Shown here piece by piece: positions 31,166-43,781 of a stretch of DNA of 64,000 bases (the stretch's first letter is position 1; the number at the start of each line of letters is the position of its first letter). The position numbers were made by a program, and so were the translations under genes. Below the pieces are notes generated by a model that was given only the letters and a program-made list of their open reading frames with translations, was not told where the DNA came from and did not search any database. The stretch comes from Ambrosia x helenae (Eukaryota > Streptophyta > Magnoliopsida > Asterales > Asteraceae), in contig CM061233.1 in assembly GCA_030844895.1 (NCBI GenBank), positions 47,955,937 through 48,019,936 on the forward strand. The letters are read 5' to 3'.

Positions 31166-32540
31166 ACTTCAAAAGGTCTAATTTATAAATTTGTTCCAGC
31201 TCCGGTGCTTTTTGGAAATCACAACTTGGATGTTGTGACACCGGAGAGTTCAGAAAAGTCGAATTCAGCATCAGAAAGCGAATCGAACACTTCTAGTGTG
31301 GGCGATCCAAATTCTGATGTTAGACCGATTCTTGGACTGAATGATGAGAATGTGACTGTTGAATCTAATGATGATTCTGATTCTGAGGAAGTTGAACCTA
31401 AAAATAAGGATGATATTCCTCCGGAAAATCACATTGATTGCGATCCTGCACCTAAGGTTGAAACAAAACCGTCATCATCAGACAAGAAAAATGAGAAAAA
31501 TGAATCAGATGACAAACGGGTGAAAATATTTTATCGGATGGAAGATCCGATCAAATATTTGCCGACCCTGAGTATCCGATACAGTTTGTCAATTGGTCCA
31601 TGATTGCCAAAATATGGCAGTAAAGTACAATCTGGTTTCCCAAATCATAAAGGATTGATGACTTTCCTCCAAAGTTGATTTGACAATTGTACTGTCTTGA
31701 AGCAAAAAATGATAAAATTCATGTGACTCAGTTTGTCAAACCCGTGAACAAAGTGAATCGATTTGTTGAACCATCTTACTCATTGGAGCCCGCTCAAGAG
31801 AGTTTAAGACGAAAATGCATTGATGACCAATATCCGGTCAATTCATTCACTAAGTTTCATGAAGCTCATCTATTTGAGGAGTATAGAGCCTGTTTTAAGT
31901 GTGGGAAGAGAGGGCATTACTTGCTCACTGCCCATACGTAAGACACAAAAGGCAAGAGTTTGAGAATAGGCAATATCATAGAAATCCAAATGCTGGTTAT
32001 CCTCAGAGGCAATCATATCCTCAAAGACAATTTTATAATCTACAAAATGTTTATCAAAGAGGAAACCAACCGATTGTCTATGACAATGGCAATCGGATTG
32101 CTATGGAAAAGAAGTTGAAGAAACCAATGGTGAACACGGTGAATGAGAAGCAAAAGGTTTACCCAAAACCGGCTGCTAACTCATCCACTGGACCTTCGTC
32201 TGTTAAATCAGACAAGGTAATTAAGAATGTTCCACCAAAGATTGTTTCAAAGAAAACTAAGGAGAATAAACAACCTCAAATTCGTATCTTGAAATGTTCG
32301 GAACAATCTTGGTCACTGAAGGGTTCTTCAGGTGCTTCAAGCTCAACTTCTAAAGATCAGGCGAAAGAGGTTCCTAAAACGAAATTTTAGAGAAATCGGT
32401 TTAAAAGAAAAAGAATGTTTTAAACGATAAGAAAGATAATGTTTCAAGTGTTTCAAAAGAGAAGGATTCTTTGAATGTTCCAATTATTGACACTCAAAGA
32501 CCCAAGACCACAAAGGCTTGGGTCCCTCGTAAGAACTAAT
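31166..32540 (+). pseudogene. Element C Gag C-terminal part with second CCHC knuckle
   Basis: It has acidic ESESNTSSVGDPNSDVRP, KRVKIFYRMEDPIK, SLRRKCIDDQYPVNS, then the second knuckle CFKCGKRGH...LLAHCPY around 31893-31935 with a frameshift after the His. A Tyr/Gln/Arg-rich stretch and Lys-rich tail with IRILKCSEQSWSLKGSSGAS follow. TAG codons near 32390 and 32538 precede the protease. Confidence 0.75.
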
Positions 32541-32550
32541 CATATGTTGA

Positions 32551-32790
32551 TTGGTGAAGGGAGTTCCAGCTGGCCCTGTTACCAGTCTCTGGATTGTTGA
32601 CAGTGAAGCTTCCGGGCACATGATTGGAGACATGTCGCTCCAGTTTGATATCAAGAATATAAATGGAGGATATGTAGCATTTGCTGGAAACAAGGGTGGT
32701 TATATACCGATGGAAGGAAGTGTGAGTAATGGAATCGTGAGTTTTGAGAAGATATCGTACGTGAAGCAGATAGATTACAATCTGTAAAGT
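32551..32790 (+). pseudogene. Element C aspartic protease
   Basis: It reads SLWIVDSEASGHMIGDMSL. The active-site Gly of Asp-Ser-Gly is Glu, which should disable it. GGYVAFAGNKGGYI and VKQIDYNL follow, then a TAA. It is otherwise parallel to the intact site in A and F. Confidence 0.85.
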
Positions 32791-33630
32791 GTTTCTCAGA
32801 TCTGTGATAAGAAGTTCTCTGTACACTTTGATGAAAAATCGTGTTACATCCTAAAGCCTGGTTTTGAAATACTGAAAGAGTGGATTATGTTGAAGGCTCC
32901 AAGAGTGAACAACTTATACATGCTCGACATGAGCAAAGCCACCACTACACAGGGCCAAGTTACGTGTTTTCTGTCGAAGGATACTGAAAAAGAATCTATT
33001 GTGTGGCATGGACAGATGGGGCATATTCATTTGAGGAAAATGAATAATGTGGTGAAGAATGGGCTAGTGGAAGGCATGAACGTAAAACACTTCCACTTGA
33101 ATGACAAATGTGTAAGCTGCAAGAAAGGAAAAAAGCACAAACATTTCCACAAACCTAAGAAAGTTAACTCTATTAGTATTCCACTTGAGCGCCTTCATAT
33201 GGACCTTTTTAGACCTGTGAAGCGTAAGAGTATCAACGTAGATCTATGTTGTCTTGTTGATACCGATGACTATTCTAGATTTTCGTGGGTGATGTGCATG
33301 CAACACAAGAGCGCAACGTTCAACAACTTGAAGATTCTGTTTACCCGTTTGGAGAACATCTATGGTTTAAAGATTTAAAGAATCAGAAGTAATAATAGGA
33401 CGGAGTTTAAGAATTCCATGATGGATGCATTGTGCGAAGAGAAGGGAATTCATCATGAGTACAGTGCACCGTATACTCCACAACAGAATGGTATTGCAGA
33501 ACGGAAAAACAGGACTCTAGTAGAAGCGGCGAGAACAATGCTTGCAGATTCTAATCTTCCGGTTATTTTCTGTAACGAAGCTATTCATGCAGCATGTTAC
33601 ACTTTGAACCGTGTGTTGACAGTGTAGAAG
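32791..33630 (+). pseudogene. Element C integrase
   Basis: It contains VWHGQMGHIHLRKMNNVVKN with CVSCKKGKKHKHFHK (HHCC zinc finger), LHMDLFRPVKRKS (first Asp), TDDYSRFSWVM, an RSNNRTEFKN region where the second catalytic Asp appears as Asn, and YTPQQNGIAERKNRTLVEAA (Glu region). A TAA at about 33376 interrupts the core. Integrase joins cDNA to the genome; this copy is inactive. Confidence 0.85.
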
Positions 33631-34500
33631 TTTGGAAAGACTTCTTATGAGCTACTTAATAGACGGAAGCCGAACTTAGAGTTTCTAGAATAATTCGGGG
33701 CGCCGTGTACGATGTTAAATCCGACAGAGAAATTTGGAACTAAAGCAGAAGATGGTTATTTTGATGGATACGGGATATCACTTAAACGTGAGTTCCATAA
33801 AAGAGCTAGAAATGTTGAAGAGTGGGATAACATGGATGTTCAACGTTACACTCAGAATGCTTCCGGCAATAGACCCGATTGGATGTTTAACTACAAAGAA
33901 TTGTTTGAGTAATTCAACATAGAAAGGTAGGTTGAAGAGGCTATCTTACGACTTTATTACGAGTGTGAGAACGCAGTTACTTCACCGTTAGTGCGTCCGA
34001 TCACTGTGACTCCTCCGGCAGCAACTTCTATGATACCAATGCTCCTGTACTTGAAGAAGAAGTTTTTAAAGAAGCTTCTACAACGTTTGATTCTTCTGAG
34101 TCGGAAGACGATGATGAAGTTACCAGCGAAGCAGTCTTGGATAACTCTACACTATCACCTCCAGTGAACCCAAATCCAAATATTCCTTCTACATTGAATA
34201 CGGGTAATGATCTGGATAAGGCAGAGAATTTGAATGTTCAAACGGTGATTCTTGTTCCTGATCATCCAGAATCTTGGATTCACAAGGTTCATCCGTTAGA
34301 ACAAGTTATTGGTGATCTTGGAAGCAGCGTGATGACACGTGAACAATTGAGGCGTGCATCATCGAACGAGAATATTGGAGCCCTTGCCTTATACTCTAAA
34401 ATTCTTAAATAAGGTGAACAAAATGATTGGTCGTTTGCTTGTTATGTCTCGTAGGTTGAGCCACGAACTTACAAGGAAGCACTGAACCCCGAATCATGGG
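33631..34500 (+). pseudogene. Element C integrase C-terminal region and acidic linker to RT
   Basis: The integrase tail is recognisable in pieces (FGTKAEDGYFDGY, then an RTRNVEEW-like segment in a neighbouring frame). A Ser/Glu/Pro-rich linker follows, with SWIHKVHPLEQVIGDLGSSV and MTREQLRRASSNENIGALA, the copia lead-in to RT. Stops at about 33692 and 33910 and frameshifts are present. Confidence 0.7.
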
Positions 34501-35440
34501 TGGACACAATGTAGCAAGAACTTAAGTAGTTTCATAAGTTAGGAGTCTGGACGTTGACTGATTTACCACCAGACAGGAAGAAGAATGGAACCAAGTGGTT
34601 TTTAAGTGCAAGAAAGATGATAGCGGAGTGATTGTACGAAACAAAGCTCGATTGGTCATGCAAGGTTTTCTCCAGACGGAAGGAATTGACTATAACGAAG
34701 TATATGTACCGGTCGCACATATAGAAGCAATCCAAATATTTCTTGCGTACGCATCTTATATGAAATTTAAGGTGTATTAGATGGATGTTAAAAGTGCTTT
34801 TCTATATGGTGTGGTTAAGGAAGGAGTTTATGTTGGGCAACCACCAGGTTTTGAGGATCCAATCCACTGGGATAAGGTCTACAAACTAAACAAAGCGTTG
34901 TATGGTTTGCACCAAGCCCCTCGACAGTGGTACGAAGAGCTCAGCATATACTTACTTTCCAGAGGTTTCAAAAGAGGACAAGTTGACTGTACCCTGTTCA
35001 CGAAAATAACAGAGGGTGATTTGCTTCTGGTACAGATATATGTTGATGATATTATATTTGGTTCTACTAATGAAACTTTCTGCAGGGAATTCGAAAAGGT
35101 TATGCAGGAGAAATTTGAGATGAGCTCTATAGGAGAAACACAATTCTTTCTTGGATTGCAAGTGGATCAATTACCGTCGGGAATCTTTATTCATAAGACG
35201 AAGTATGTTTCTGAAGTCTTGAGCCGATTCCAGATGGAGGATTCATCACCGATTGCCACTCCCATACAACCCAATCACGGGATTGGAGTTGATGCTACGG
35301 GGGAGCTTATAGATCCCTACACTTATCGACCCATCATTGGATCTTTGATGTATTTGACCACTTCCCGACCAGATATAATGTTCGCAACATGTCTGTGTGC
35401 CCGATTCCAATCGAAAACGAAACAAAGTCACCTCACTGCA
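34501..35440 (+). pseudogene. Element C reverse transcriptase
   Basis: It is one of the longest preserved copia RTs here. It includes GVIVRNKARLVMQGF, EGIDYNEVYVPVA, then after a TAG (34777) MDVKSAFLYGVVKEGVYVGQ (catalytic Asp region), GLHQAPRQWYEEL, LLVQIYVDDIIFGSTN (YVDD box intact), FFLGLQVDQLPSGIFIHKTK and IIGSLMYLTTSRPDIMFATC. RT copies the RNA genome into DNA in the particle. The upstream fingers are broken by stops. Confidence 0.88.
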
Positions 35441-35986
35441 GTCAAACGAATCCAACGTTATCTGAAGGGTTGTCCATCATGCGGGTTATGGTATCCTAAT
35501 GATAATAACTATCACCTCATTGCTTTTAGTGAAGCAGATTTCGGAGGCTGTGATATTGACACAAAATCCACAACGGCTGGATGTCAATTTCTGGGGAGCA
35601 GGCTAATTACCTGGCAATGCAAGAAGCAGACGTCAGTTACACTATCAACATGTGAATCCAAATATGTGGCAGCCTCGAGTTGTTGTTCGCAAGTGCTTTG
35701 GATTTAACAACAAATGCACGACTACGGTTTGCAATTTCTTAAAACCCCTATTCCTTGTGATAATGAAACAACCATTGCACTCACAAAAGACACCGTTCAT
35801 CATTCTAAGGCTAAGCATATCCGAATACGGTATCACTTTATTCGTGATTGTTATGCTCAAGGTTTGATTGATATGGTTAAAATCCACACTGACTATCAAT
35901 GAGCAGATCTTTTTACCAAAGCTTTTGACAAATCAAGATTTGAATTTTTATTAAAAGCTAACGGTATAAAGAAAAAGCAAGATTAG
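35441..35986 (+). pseudogene. Element C RNase H
   Basis: It has LIAFSEADFGGCDIDTKSTT, where the family has SDADWGG, so the first Asp is Glu. CESKYVAASSCC follows, with Lys where the catalytic Glu of CEAEY is expected. After a TAA at 35706, CDNETTIALTKDTVHHSKAK, a YQ-TGA-ADLFTKAFDKSRF segment and the end KANGIKKKQD complete the domain. It should be inactive. The stop at 35984-35986 closes pol. Confidence 0.85.
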
Positions 35987-36254
35987 ACTCCTCATCAGTT
36001 TATCAAATTTCCTTTTGTTTTTATGTTTTCAAAATGTAAAAAAAAAATCCAAAAATATGTTTCAAATTTTAGGGGGAGCTTTTCTTTTAGAAATAACACA
36101 AACATTGAAAATTTTGAAAAGGCCATAAAAATCAAAAAACCCAAAAATGATTTTTCCTGGAGAAAAAGAGGAAATGATAGTACTTAACATGTGATGACTT
36201 TGTGTGATGTGTTGGTAGGATTCGTAGACTTATTAATGCGTGCCTTAGTGATAC
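35987..36254 (+). other. Element C post-pol spacer, first part, with internal PPT-like tract
   Basis: TTAGGGGGAGC at 36069-36079 is an internal polypurine-like tract; multiple PPTs are a known Sirevirus trait. GAAATGATAGTAC near 36172 and ATTCGTAGACTTATTA near 36220 match the F spacer. No ORF is supported. D2 begins at 36255. Confidence 0.6.
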
Positions 36255-36877
36255 AAACATGTTACAACATTATTTATGCAATTCAATCATCAATGTGTCT
36301 ATGTGTATTTCTATGTTGCATTATGTCTTGAACATGACTAGGGTAAGCACAATTCTAGCATAAACATTCATCAGCCAAACGGTATACATTGATAGATCTA
36401 TTGGACTGACAATCCCACCCTGATACGTACCTCCTACAAAGGTAGCGTGGGTGTTTGTTACTGCAATATAAACGAGTGAACCATGAGCGTATGGGATGTA
36501 CCACAATACAACAGTCACAAAGTTGATTATGCACTCGATTTACTTCTAGTATGTTTTCGCATATGGACTAGATTGCCATGACACATGAATTGCACAACAA
36601 TTTTATTCGATTATCAAAACCTATGTAATTCTCACCAACTTTTGTTGACCCAAAATATTTTCAACTTAACATGTTTCAGGTTCTACTTGCTTGAAGATTT
36701 GAATTAATGCTTGAAGATGTGGGCATAGTTTTATTCAATTTGATGTACGAATTCTTGTAGAACAATTGTATGTAATTTATTTAAATCATATAATGAAATT
36801 TATTATTTACCATGAGCTACTGAACAATCATCAATACGTGACATCCCGATGTTTCCGCCATCGGTTGGGGTGTTACA

Positions 36878-38340
36878 GATTGGTATCAGAGCCATGGTTA
36901 TAGGGAATTAGGTTATTAGAAAAATAATCTAGTCTATAACCATAGGATTATAACCAGTATTTGCTTCTTTTACTTGCCATTCTCTATCTCCATCCTACTT
37001 CTTATCCCTACTTTCATCCTTACAAGAAGGTTGCTCTCCACCATTGGATCTACTCTTAGACTAATAGGACAAAATCCTCAGGTTTAGCCTGAACCACCTT
37101 GAGATCTCGTCGAAGTTCTAGATTTTAATAATGAACACGTGCAATCTGGAAGGGTGAACGCCTGTATTCTAAGTCTTCTGTCTAGGCTGGCATTGCGCAT
37201 ATATCCCAATCAGACGAGGGACCCGGATGCCTACCTGGGAATTCTCGGGATGAGTGTTCACTTATAGGCTAAAGCATGTCTTCATATGTTATTAGAAATT
37301 AGAATCTTTGATAAGTCAACGTTTTCGTTTATTCGTTTTAATTAAATGAATAAATGATTACATTCCTTATATTACCTCATTGTCCTTCATTCAACCCATA
37401 TCTTATTGAACATTCATTACCCAAATCACTTCCGCAACCGATGCCCTAAACTAAACAGAGATCAAGATCCTCCAGCTACCTAACCGCAAGTCTTACCATT
37501 TGACTATTGGTTGCTTTTATTCTATGTATTGACGCTATTTGATTCAAGTAATAAAATATTTGTCTGAGAGTTGTTACATGGTGCATGATTGTTTGAATGT
37601 GAACTAATTATATAAATCTATACAACTACAACTCATATACTGTGCTTGTTATGCGTGCTTGCATAAACATGTTATCAATTTGCAACCTATGTGTATAATA
37701 AATGCTGCACTTAATAGAGGTCATCATGCCTTTTCAACAGTCGGGAGAGGCCCTACAACCTGCTCCACGACTGGTGGAGGCTATCGAACCTACTCAACGA
37801 TTGGTAGAGGTCATTATGCCTTTTCAACAGTCGGGAGAGGCCCTACAACCTACTCCACGACTGGTGGAGGTTATCGGACCTGCTCAACAATCGGTGAAGA
37901 TATAGAAGGACGCAAAACTTTAATGTAAGGTAAATTGGTGATTGCGGTCCGGAACGTAATCATGAATTTACAGGTACGTTAAGGTAGTGTGAAATTCTAT
38001 CAAGGTTTTCAGTAAATAACCAATTATAAACTCTAGTTACCTGGTAGTTCATTTAGTCTTTCTATAGTCAATCAACTCATGCATTTCTTTTAGGAGTCCT
38101 AAAACTTAAGATTCTTATTCTCCTTGCTACTTCAGATGAACCTAATCCAACCCTTAAAACTCACACATATCAAAACTCTTACCCAAATTATTCGAAACAG
38201 TTTATTCTGTTACCTATAAATTTATGTCATGCCTTAACTCGAAACTTCCCAAACCACCCTTGTCCTAATTTCTACCCAATCACCTTCAACCCTGTGTTTT
38301 CAATAAACTTCGGGACGAAGTTTCCAAAAGTAGGGGAGTC
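36878..38340 (+). other. D2 internal region: PBS, leader, tandem repeat, no gag
   Basis: It has a PBS TGGTATCAGAGC at 36881-36892 and the conserved leader block at 37047-37284. At about 37400-37440 the sequence jumps to the end of the second knuckle (FRNRCPKLN-like), so nearly the whole nucleocapsid is deleted. A tandem repeat lies at 37720-37905 and the PPT GTAGGGGAGTC at 38330-38340. Confidence 0.8.
37720..37905 (+). repeat. 30-bp tandem repeat array of D2
   Basis: About six units carry the core CTCCACGACTGGTGGAGG or variants, arranged as a higher-order pair: GTCATCATGCCTTTTCAACA recurs at about 37720 and, with one change, 37809. The sense frame reads FSTVGRGPTT, STTGGGYRTY and STIGRGHYAF as a 10-residue repeat. 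Confidence 0.8.
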
Positions 38341-38385
38341 TGTAACATCGCAAAATTTTCCCCAAAATTTTAATACATAAAAAGC

Positions 38386-38441
<56 letters not shown>

Positions 38442-39687
38442 CACCTTTATCATTAATATTATACAAATGTGCCTAAGTCTTTATTTATCCTAACTCACAA
38501 CTTATATACATACATAAATGTATATAAATAATAATAATAATAATATGATTCTAAATTCTTTTTTTTTTTCACATACAAGATTTTTATTTTTTTTTAAATA
38601 AAGCCTTGAGTCAAATAGTCAAAGTCCTAGTCAAAGTCTTAGTCAAACAGTCAAAGTCTTAGTCAAATAGTCAATTCATCATAAAACCTTACTTTATGGT
38701 GTTGACCAATTTTAATGGCTAATTGACTCCAAAACTAGTATAAAAACCCACCTATGACCCATTATACTTTGCACCTCTAAATCGATTGTTTCAATCCGAT
38801 TAAACTTTCCCTCATACCTTTCTTCTATAGTCTATTACTTCTACAATTGAAGCTTTGATTATAAGCTCTTGTAATTGGCGAATTGGAAGCTTGATATTCT
38901 TTCTTTTTCGTTTTCTTCAATTTGGACTAGCTACGTTGTTGAGTCTTTGGGATTCGCCTCGCATACATTCACAACAAATTATTCTATTTTTTTTACGAGA
39001 CATAGCATTTTGCTAAGGTGAGTTTTACATAGCCCCTTTTCTATTTATCACCATTTTTGGGGTGAAACATGTTACAACATTATTTATGCAATTCAATCAT
39101 CAATGTGTCTATGTGTATTTCTATGTTGCATTATGTCTTGAACATGACTAGGGTAAGCACAATTCTAGCATAAACATTCATCAGCCAAACGGTATACATT
39201 GATAGATCTATTGGACTGACAATCCCACCCGGATACGTACCTCCTACAAAGGTAGCGTGGGTGTTTGTTACTGCAATATAAACGAGTGAACCATGAGCGT
39301 ATGGGATGTACCACAATACAACAGTCACAAGGTTGATTATGCACTCGATTTACTTCTAGTATGTTTTCGCATATGGACTAGATTGCCATGACACATGAAT
39401 TGCACAACAATTTTATTCGATTATCAAAACCTATGTAATTCTCACCAACTTTTGTTGACCCAAAATATTTTCAACTTAACATGTTTCAGGTTCTACTTGC
39501 TTGAAGATTTGAATTAATGCTTGAAGATGTGTGCATAGTTTTATTCAATTTGATGTACGAATTCTTGTAGAACAATTGTATGTAATTTATTTAAATCATA
39601 TAATGAAATTTATTATTTACCATGAGCTACTGAACAATCATCAATACGTGACATCCCGATGTTTCCGCCATCGGTTGGGGTGTTACA
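38341..39687 (+). mobile_element. D2 3' LTR
   Basis: The 1,347-bp LTR has an expanded (TA)n run at about 38391-38440, much longer than in D1. It contains the W-box array (about 38607-38730), TATA near 38746, and donor CTAAGGTGAGTTT near 39013. It ends GTTACA at 39687. Confidence 0.9.
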
Positions 39688-40351
39688 CATTCGAACCTCA
39701 TTTTCCATTAGTGCACACTTTTACTCAGGCGATTTCTCTCTAACCCGTTATATTGACCCTACATTTTAGATTGTGTGATTGTGTTCTGGACATTCTAAGG
39801 TATCTAAACCTTGAATTTTACCGGTTTTTTATCCACGAAATCGTTCAGAAATCAAAGTTTTGGGTCTGAAACCCTAAGTGGCTGATCGGACATCATTGAC
39901 GGATTAATAACTTGTTTTGATGTTTGATAAACCATAATGGATAGTTTTAGGGTAGATTCAATCAAAAAACAAGGTTTAATCTTAAAAAATCAGTAAAACC
40001 GATTATTAAACCCTAGTTTTTAATAGAAAACAATTGATTAGGTTATAATTGTTAAAATTTATGGTAAATGAGGACAATCGATCATATTATAACACGTTTC
40101 AATCAAAATCAGAGTTAAAAATTGTTTATAATTAAGAATTAAAATTTTGAATTATGAACAGATTCATTCGAACCTGTTTATGGGGTCGAATGAAGTTTCT
40201 ATTGGTCGAATGAGTCATTTTGTAATTCATTCGAGTCTATTGAAACTGGTTCGGACCCTCGATAGGTTGAACCAACTAACAAATGTGACAAAATTTTGAT
40301 TTTTTGAATCCGAACTAATGTGTTTTGTGTTTTTGTGTTTGTATAGAGAAA
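39688..40351 (+). other. Element C pre-ORF3 spacer with motif cluster and 3' splice-site sequence
   Basis: It is AT-rich and non-coding. GGTCGAATG/TTCGAACC motifs lie at about 40166-40275. It ends CTAAT, a T/G-rich tract and TTTGTATAG at 40338-40346, five bases before the ORF3 ATG. This looks like a branch point, pyrimidine-rich tract and AG acceptor. Confidence 0.55.
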
Positions 40352-42179
40352 ATGGCAGAACCAAAGACACCGAAAGAACTCATATTTGAACCAAAACATA
40401 ACTGTTGTGCATACATTGGTGATGTTGATAAGAAATACGACGAATTCAGAGGGATTATTGAATTTCTAAGAAGATCTAGAATTGTGTAAGCTATTGCTAA
40501 GACACATCCTATTTACAAAGATCATCAGGAAGAATTTTGGAAGAATGCAGCCTTGAGATTTTGGAAAGACAAATCAGTTATTCACAATAAGATACAAGGA
40601 TTGGATATTCTGGTGAGTGAAGATGATTTCAGGAGGGTTTTACAACTGACTGATAAAGAGAATGATCCCATCAAGTTATCTTGGGTAGTACAAAGAGCAT
40701 GTTTCCTTACAATGAAGTACTTTGCACCAATTACAGAGTGTCAACTGAATAAGGCGAATGTCTCTCCACCGTTCAAGTATCTTTTACATGTTCTTTTGCA
40801 TGTATTTGGACCTGTTAGAGGGGGATTTTATGTATTGAGGGATACTCTCAGTTCACTTGCTGTTGCATTGATTCTTAACAAAGATTATAATGTGTCAGGA
40901 ATGTTATTTCATCATATGAGGGAGGTGTTTGAAGGGATAAATACAGACAAGTTTTTGATGTACACGAGGTTTTTATAGATGATCTTTGACAAGAAGTATC
41001 CAAAGTTGGTAAAAGATCCTTTGAAGATTGTGAATCAAGAACATATGAACGAGACGACATTGAATAGAATGAGGACGTATAAGGGTAAAGCAGAGAATGA
41101 GAAGCCACCGAATAGGAGATTGTTTGATCACTTGATTACTCCTGGATACATTGCTCCTGATAAAGATAGTGTTAAAAATCCAAATAGTGATTCAGATTCG
41201 GATTCTCCTTTGGTACGTGTAAAGAAAGGAGAGAAAGCAAAGCGTCAAGTGATAAACGAAGGGGCGAAATAAAAAAAGAAGGGTAAAGAGAAGATTAATG
41301 AGTCAAAAGCCAAGTAGAAGGGAAAAGCTAAGACATTGTTAGTTGATGAAGATTCAGAAGAGATTTGGGATTCGGATGATGAAATTGTTAAGGATACTCA
41401 TCCCAAGGCCACTGGTCATTTGAGTACTCTTAATCCGATTGACAAGATAGTTGAAGAACAATTGATTCGAGATTATGTTGAAGAGAGAGAAGATTTGATT
41501 GTTGGAGATGCAGATTTGGAAGGTTCTCAAGTTGCTCCAATTTCAAACAAACATGGATGTGGTTTTAAGACAATGGCAAAGAGAGAATCATCTAAGATAA
41601 AGAGACAGCAGGAGATTGACTTATTATTGAAGGGTAAGAAGATGCCACAAGTTTCAAGTTCACAACCAGCTTCTCCAACAGCAAAGAAACAAAAGTTTGT
41701 TCAAGAAACAGATATACTCAGCAAAATCCAGATGATGTTTCTAAGTCTTTGAAGAATATTCTGTCAAGTTTAAAGTCACCTGTTGCAAAACAACCACAAC
41801 AAGAATCAAGTTCACAACCCAAAGTCATAGTTTTTAATGAAGTGATGAATTTGTTGAACAAGTAGATTGCTAAATTGATGAAATTCTTCAATAAGCATGA
41901 GAATGATATAAAGCAGATGAAGTAGAATGAGAAGGATATGCTTCAGATTGTGATTGCTTCCAAAGAATGACAAGATAAGTTGGAAGAGGAAGTTACTAGT
42001 CTCCAAATTGAGAATGCTAAACTGAAATCATCAAATAAGAAGAATGCAAAGAAAATCTTGATGATTGAATAAGAAAACGAGAACTTGAAGAAAATAATTG
42101 ACAATCTGTATGCTAAAGCACCTTAACTGAAAGGTGTTGAGGAAGAAGAAGATGAAGAAGAAAAGCTTGATTATAGTGG

Positions 42180-42275
42180 TACTGATGATGATGATGATAA
42201 AGATGATGATGATGATGATGACGATGATGATGATGATGATGATGATGATGCTGATGATGATGATGGGTCAGGTGG
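42180..42275 (+). repeat. (GAT)n repeat encoding a poly-Asp tract in ORF3
   Basis: An almost pure GAT/GAC array inside C's ORF3 encodes an Asp-rich run. F's ORF3 has a mixed Asp/Glu/Lys tract at the same place (about 52420-52300), so the acidity is conserved and the array is a local expansion. Confidence 0.85.
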
Positions 42276-43769
42276 TGATAATGCGAATAAATAGAAATCA
42301 GCAAGTTTAAAAAATTCTGATGATGATGATGATGCTGATAACTATTCATTTAAGAAGCGTGATGAAACTCAAAAGGAAGACAAATCAGCTTCAAACATTA
42401 AGAAACCCAGAGGAATTAGTGAAGCTAATAAGCAGAGATTGAAAAGAATGCTGAAAAGAGGGTTATGTTATAGTTGAGTTAACAGAGAAGTTCAAAGAGA
42501 TTTTTGTTACTGGTGACAGGAAGTATTGCCTTGAATACCAAGATGCTGAATTGGAAGATAGTAAGGTTAGTGCTGCAGTAACAAAAGAGATATTGGAAGG
42601 TGTTGCTCAGCAACCTGGAATATCTCTAGAAGACATATTGAAGAATCAAGAGATACCTAGCATTCCTGTTGCTGAACAGAGTCAAAACTTTGATGATAGA
42701 GATACAAGCAACTTCAATGAGGAATAAATCGAAGACATATCTCATGAAGAGTACCCGGAGTATTACAATATGAAGGACAAAACAAGCACTCCAATTATTG
42801 ATGATGAGATTTTGAAGGAAACTGAAAAGATAGTTGAGGTAAAAGAAAAGAAGATCATTGATGAGGTTTTTGATGATGAGGCAGAAAAGGCGAAGGTGTA
42901 TAAGCAGTCTGATGCTCTGAAGGCATTACTGAAGAACTTAAGAGAGGAAGAAGATAAGTGTCCAGTGCTAGGGATTCAAGATGATTTCTATAAGTTTCAT
43001 AACAGAATGTTTAAAGGACGAGCTTTGGCATGGAAATGGTTTCCATGGCTCAGATGTATTGGAATCAAATGGGAGAAAGGGATTAACTATTTTGGTCATT
43101 TCCATGATATAAAAATCCTTCCTTATTTGGCTGTAAGGGACGTGTGTAGACATCAATTGGGTGGTGTTGATAGTTCGAATGTACTTCATTATATGGCTGA
43201 GAATATGACTAGGGAAAGCCATACGAGGTGGGACATGTTTAAGCCACAATATCCTAAGAGAATTGTTCACAAAGAGATTGATCCCAAGAACAATTTGTCA
43301 TATGTTACTCTAAAGTATAAACCACCTACCTGCTTGAAGAAAGTTTCTTGGATGCCAATCCAACAAAATTTCAGTAGAGATTTTGCATTCTGGTACTATG
43401 ATTGAAGAACTGGTGAAGTTGTGATTGTATTGCATGACAAGAATCTAAAGCTGATGTGCAAAAAGATGCGCGTGTTCGATCCAATGTTGTTGATTAACTG
43501 TTCAAAGGATGATATCGACACGTTGTATTACAACCAGATTCACTTTGATATTCCAGATCTTGAACAAGCCTGAAGATTTCAGAAGGTTGCAGTATTTTGC
43601 TTTGCGTGGGAAGTGTATGCTAGTTGTGACTACAAGAAATTGCTAGGAAGAACGATGAAACTTAGACCTGAACTGAAGAAACGTACATCTAACACTGAAG
43701 GTACAAGTTTGAAGAAGAAAGTGAAGGTTACTTTGAAGAAGAATCTAACAACACAATCCGAGCAACAAC

Positions 43770-43781
43770 CAAGGGGGAGTT
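43770..43781 (+). other. Element C polypurine tract
   Basis: CAAGGGGGAGTT lies immediately before the 3' LTR. It primes plus-strand DNA synthesis. The F equivalent at 50770-50760 also carries GGGGGAGTT. Confidence 0.88.

Larger units (their letters stand above)
36255..39687 (+). mobile_element. Element D2: second D-family element, 5' truncated
   Basis: A 5' LTR remnant (36255-36877), lacking about the first 715 bp including the W-box array and TATA, is followed by a PBS (36881-36892), an internal region without gag and a complete 3' LTR (38341-39687). The sequence is very close to D1. It sits in C's spacer upstream of ORF3. Because the 5' end is lost, no target duplication can be shown. Confidence 0.88.

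Noticed and set aside
42113..42349. His-rich minus-strand ORF opposite the poly-Asp tract of C ORF3
   Set aside because: Reverse reading of the GAT repeat gives His/Ser/Tyr; the sense strand has the conserved ORF3.
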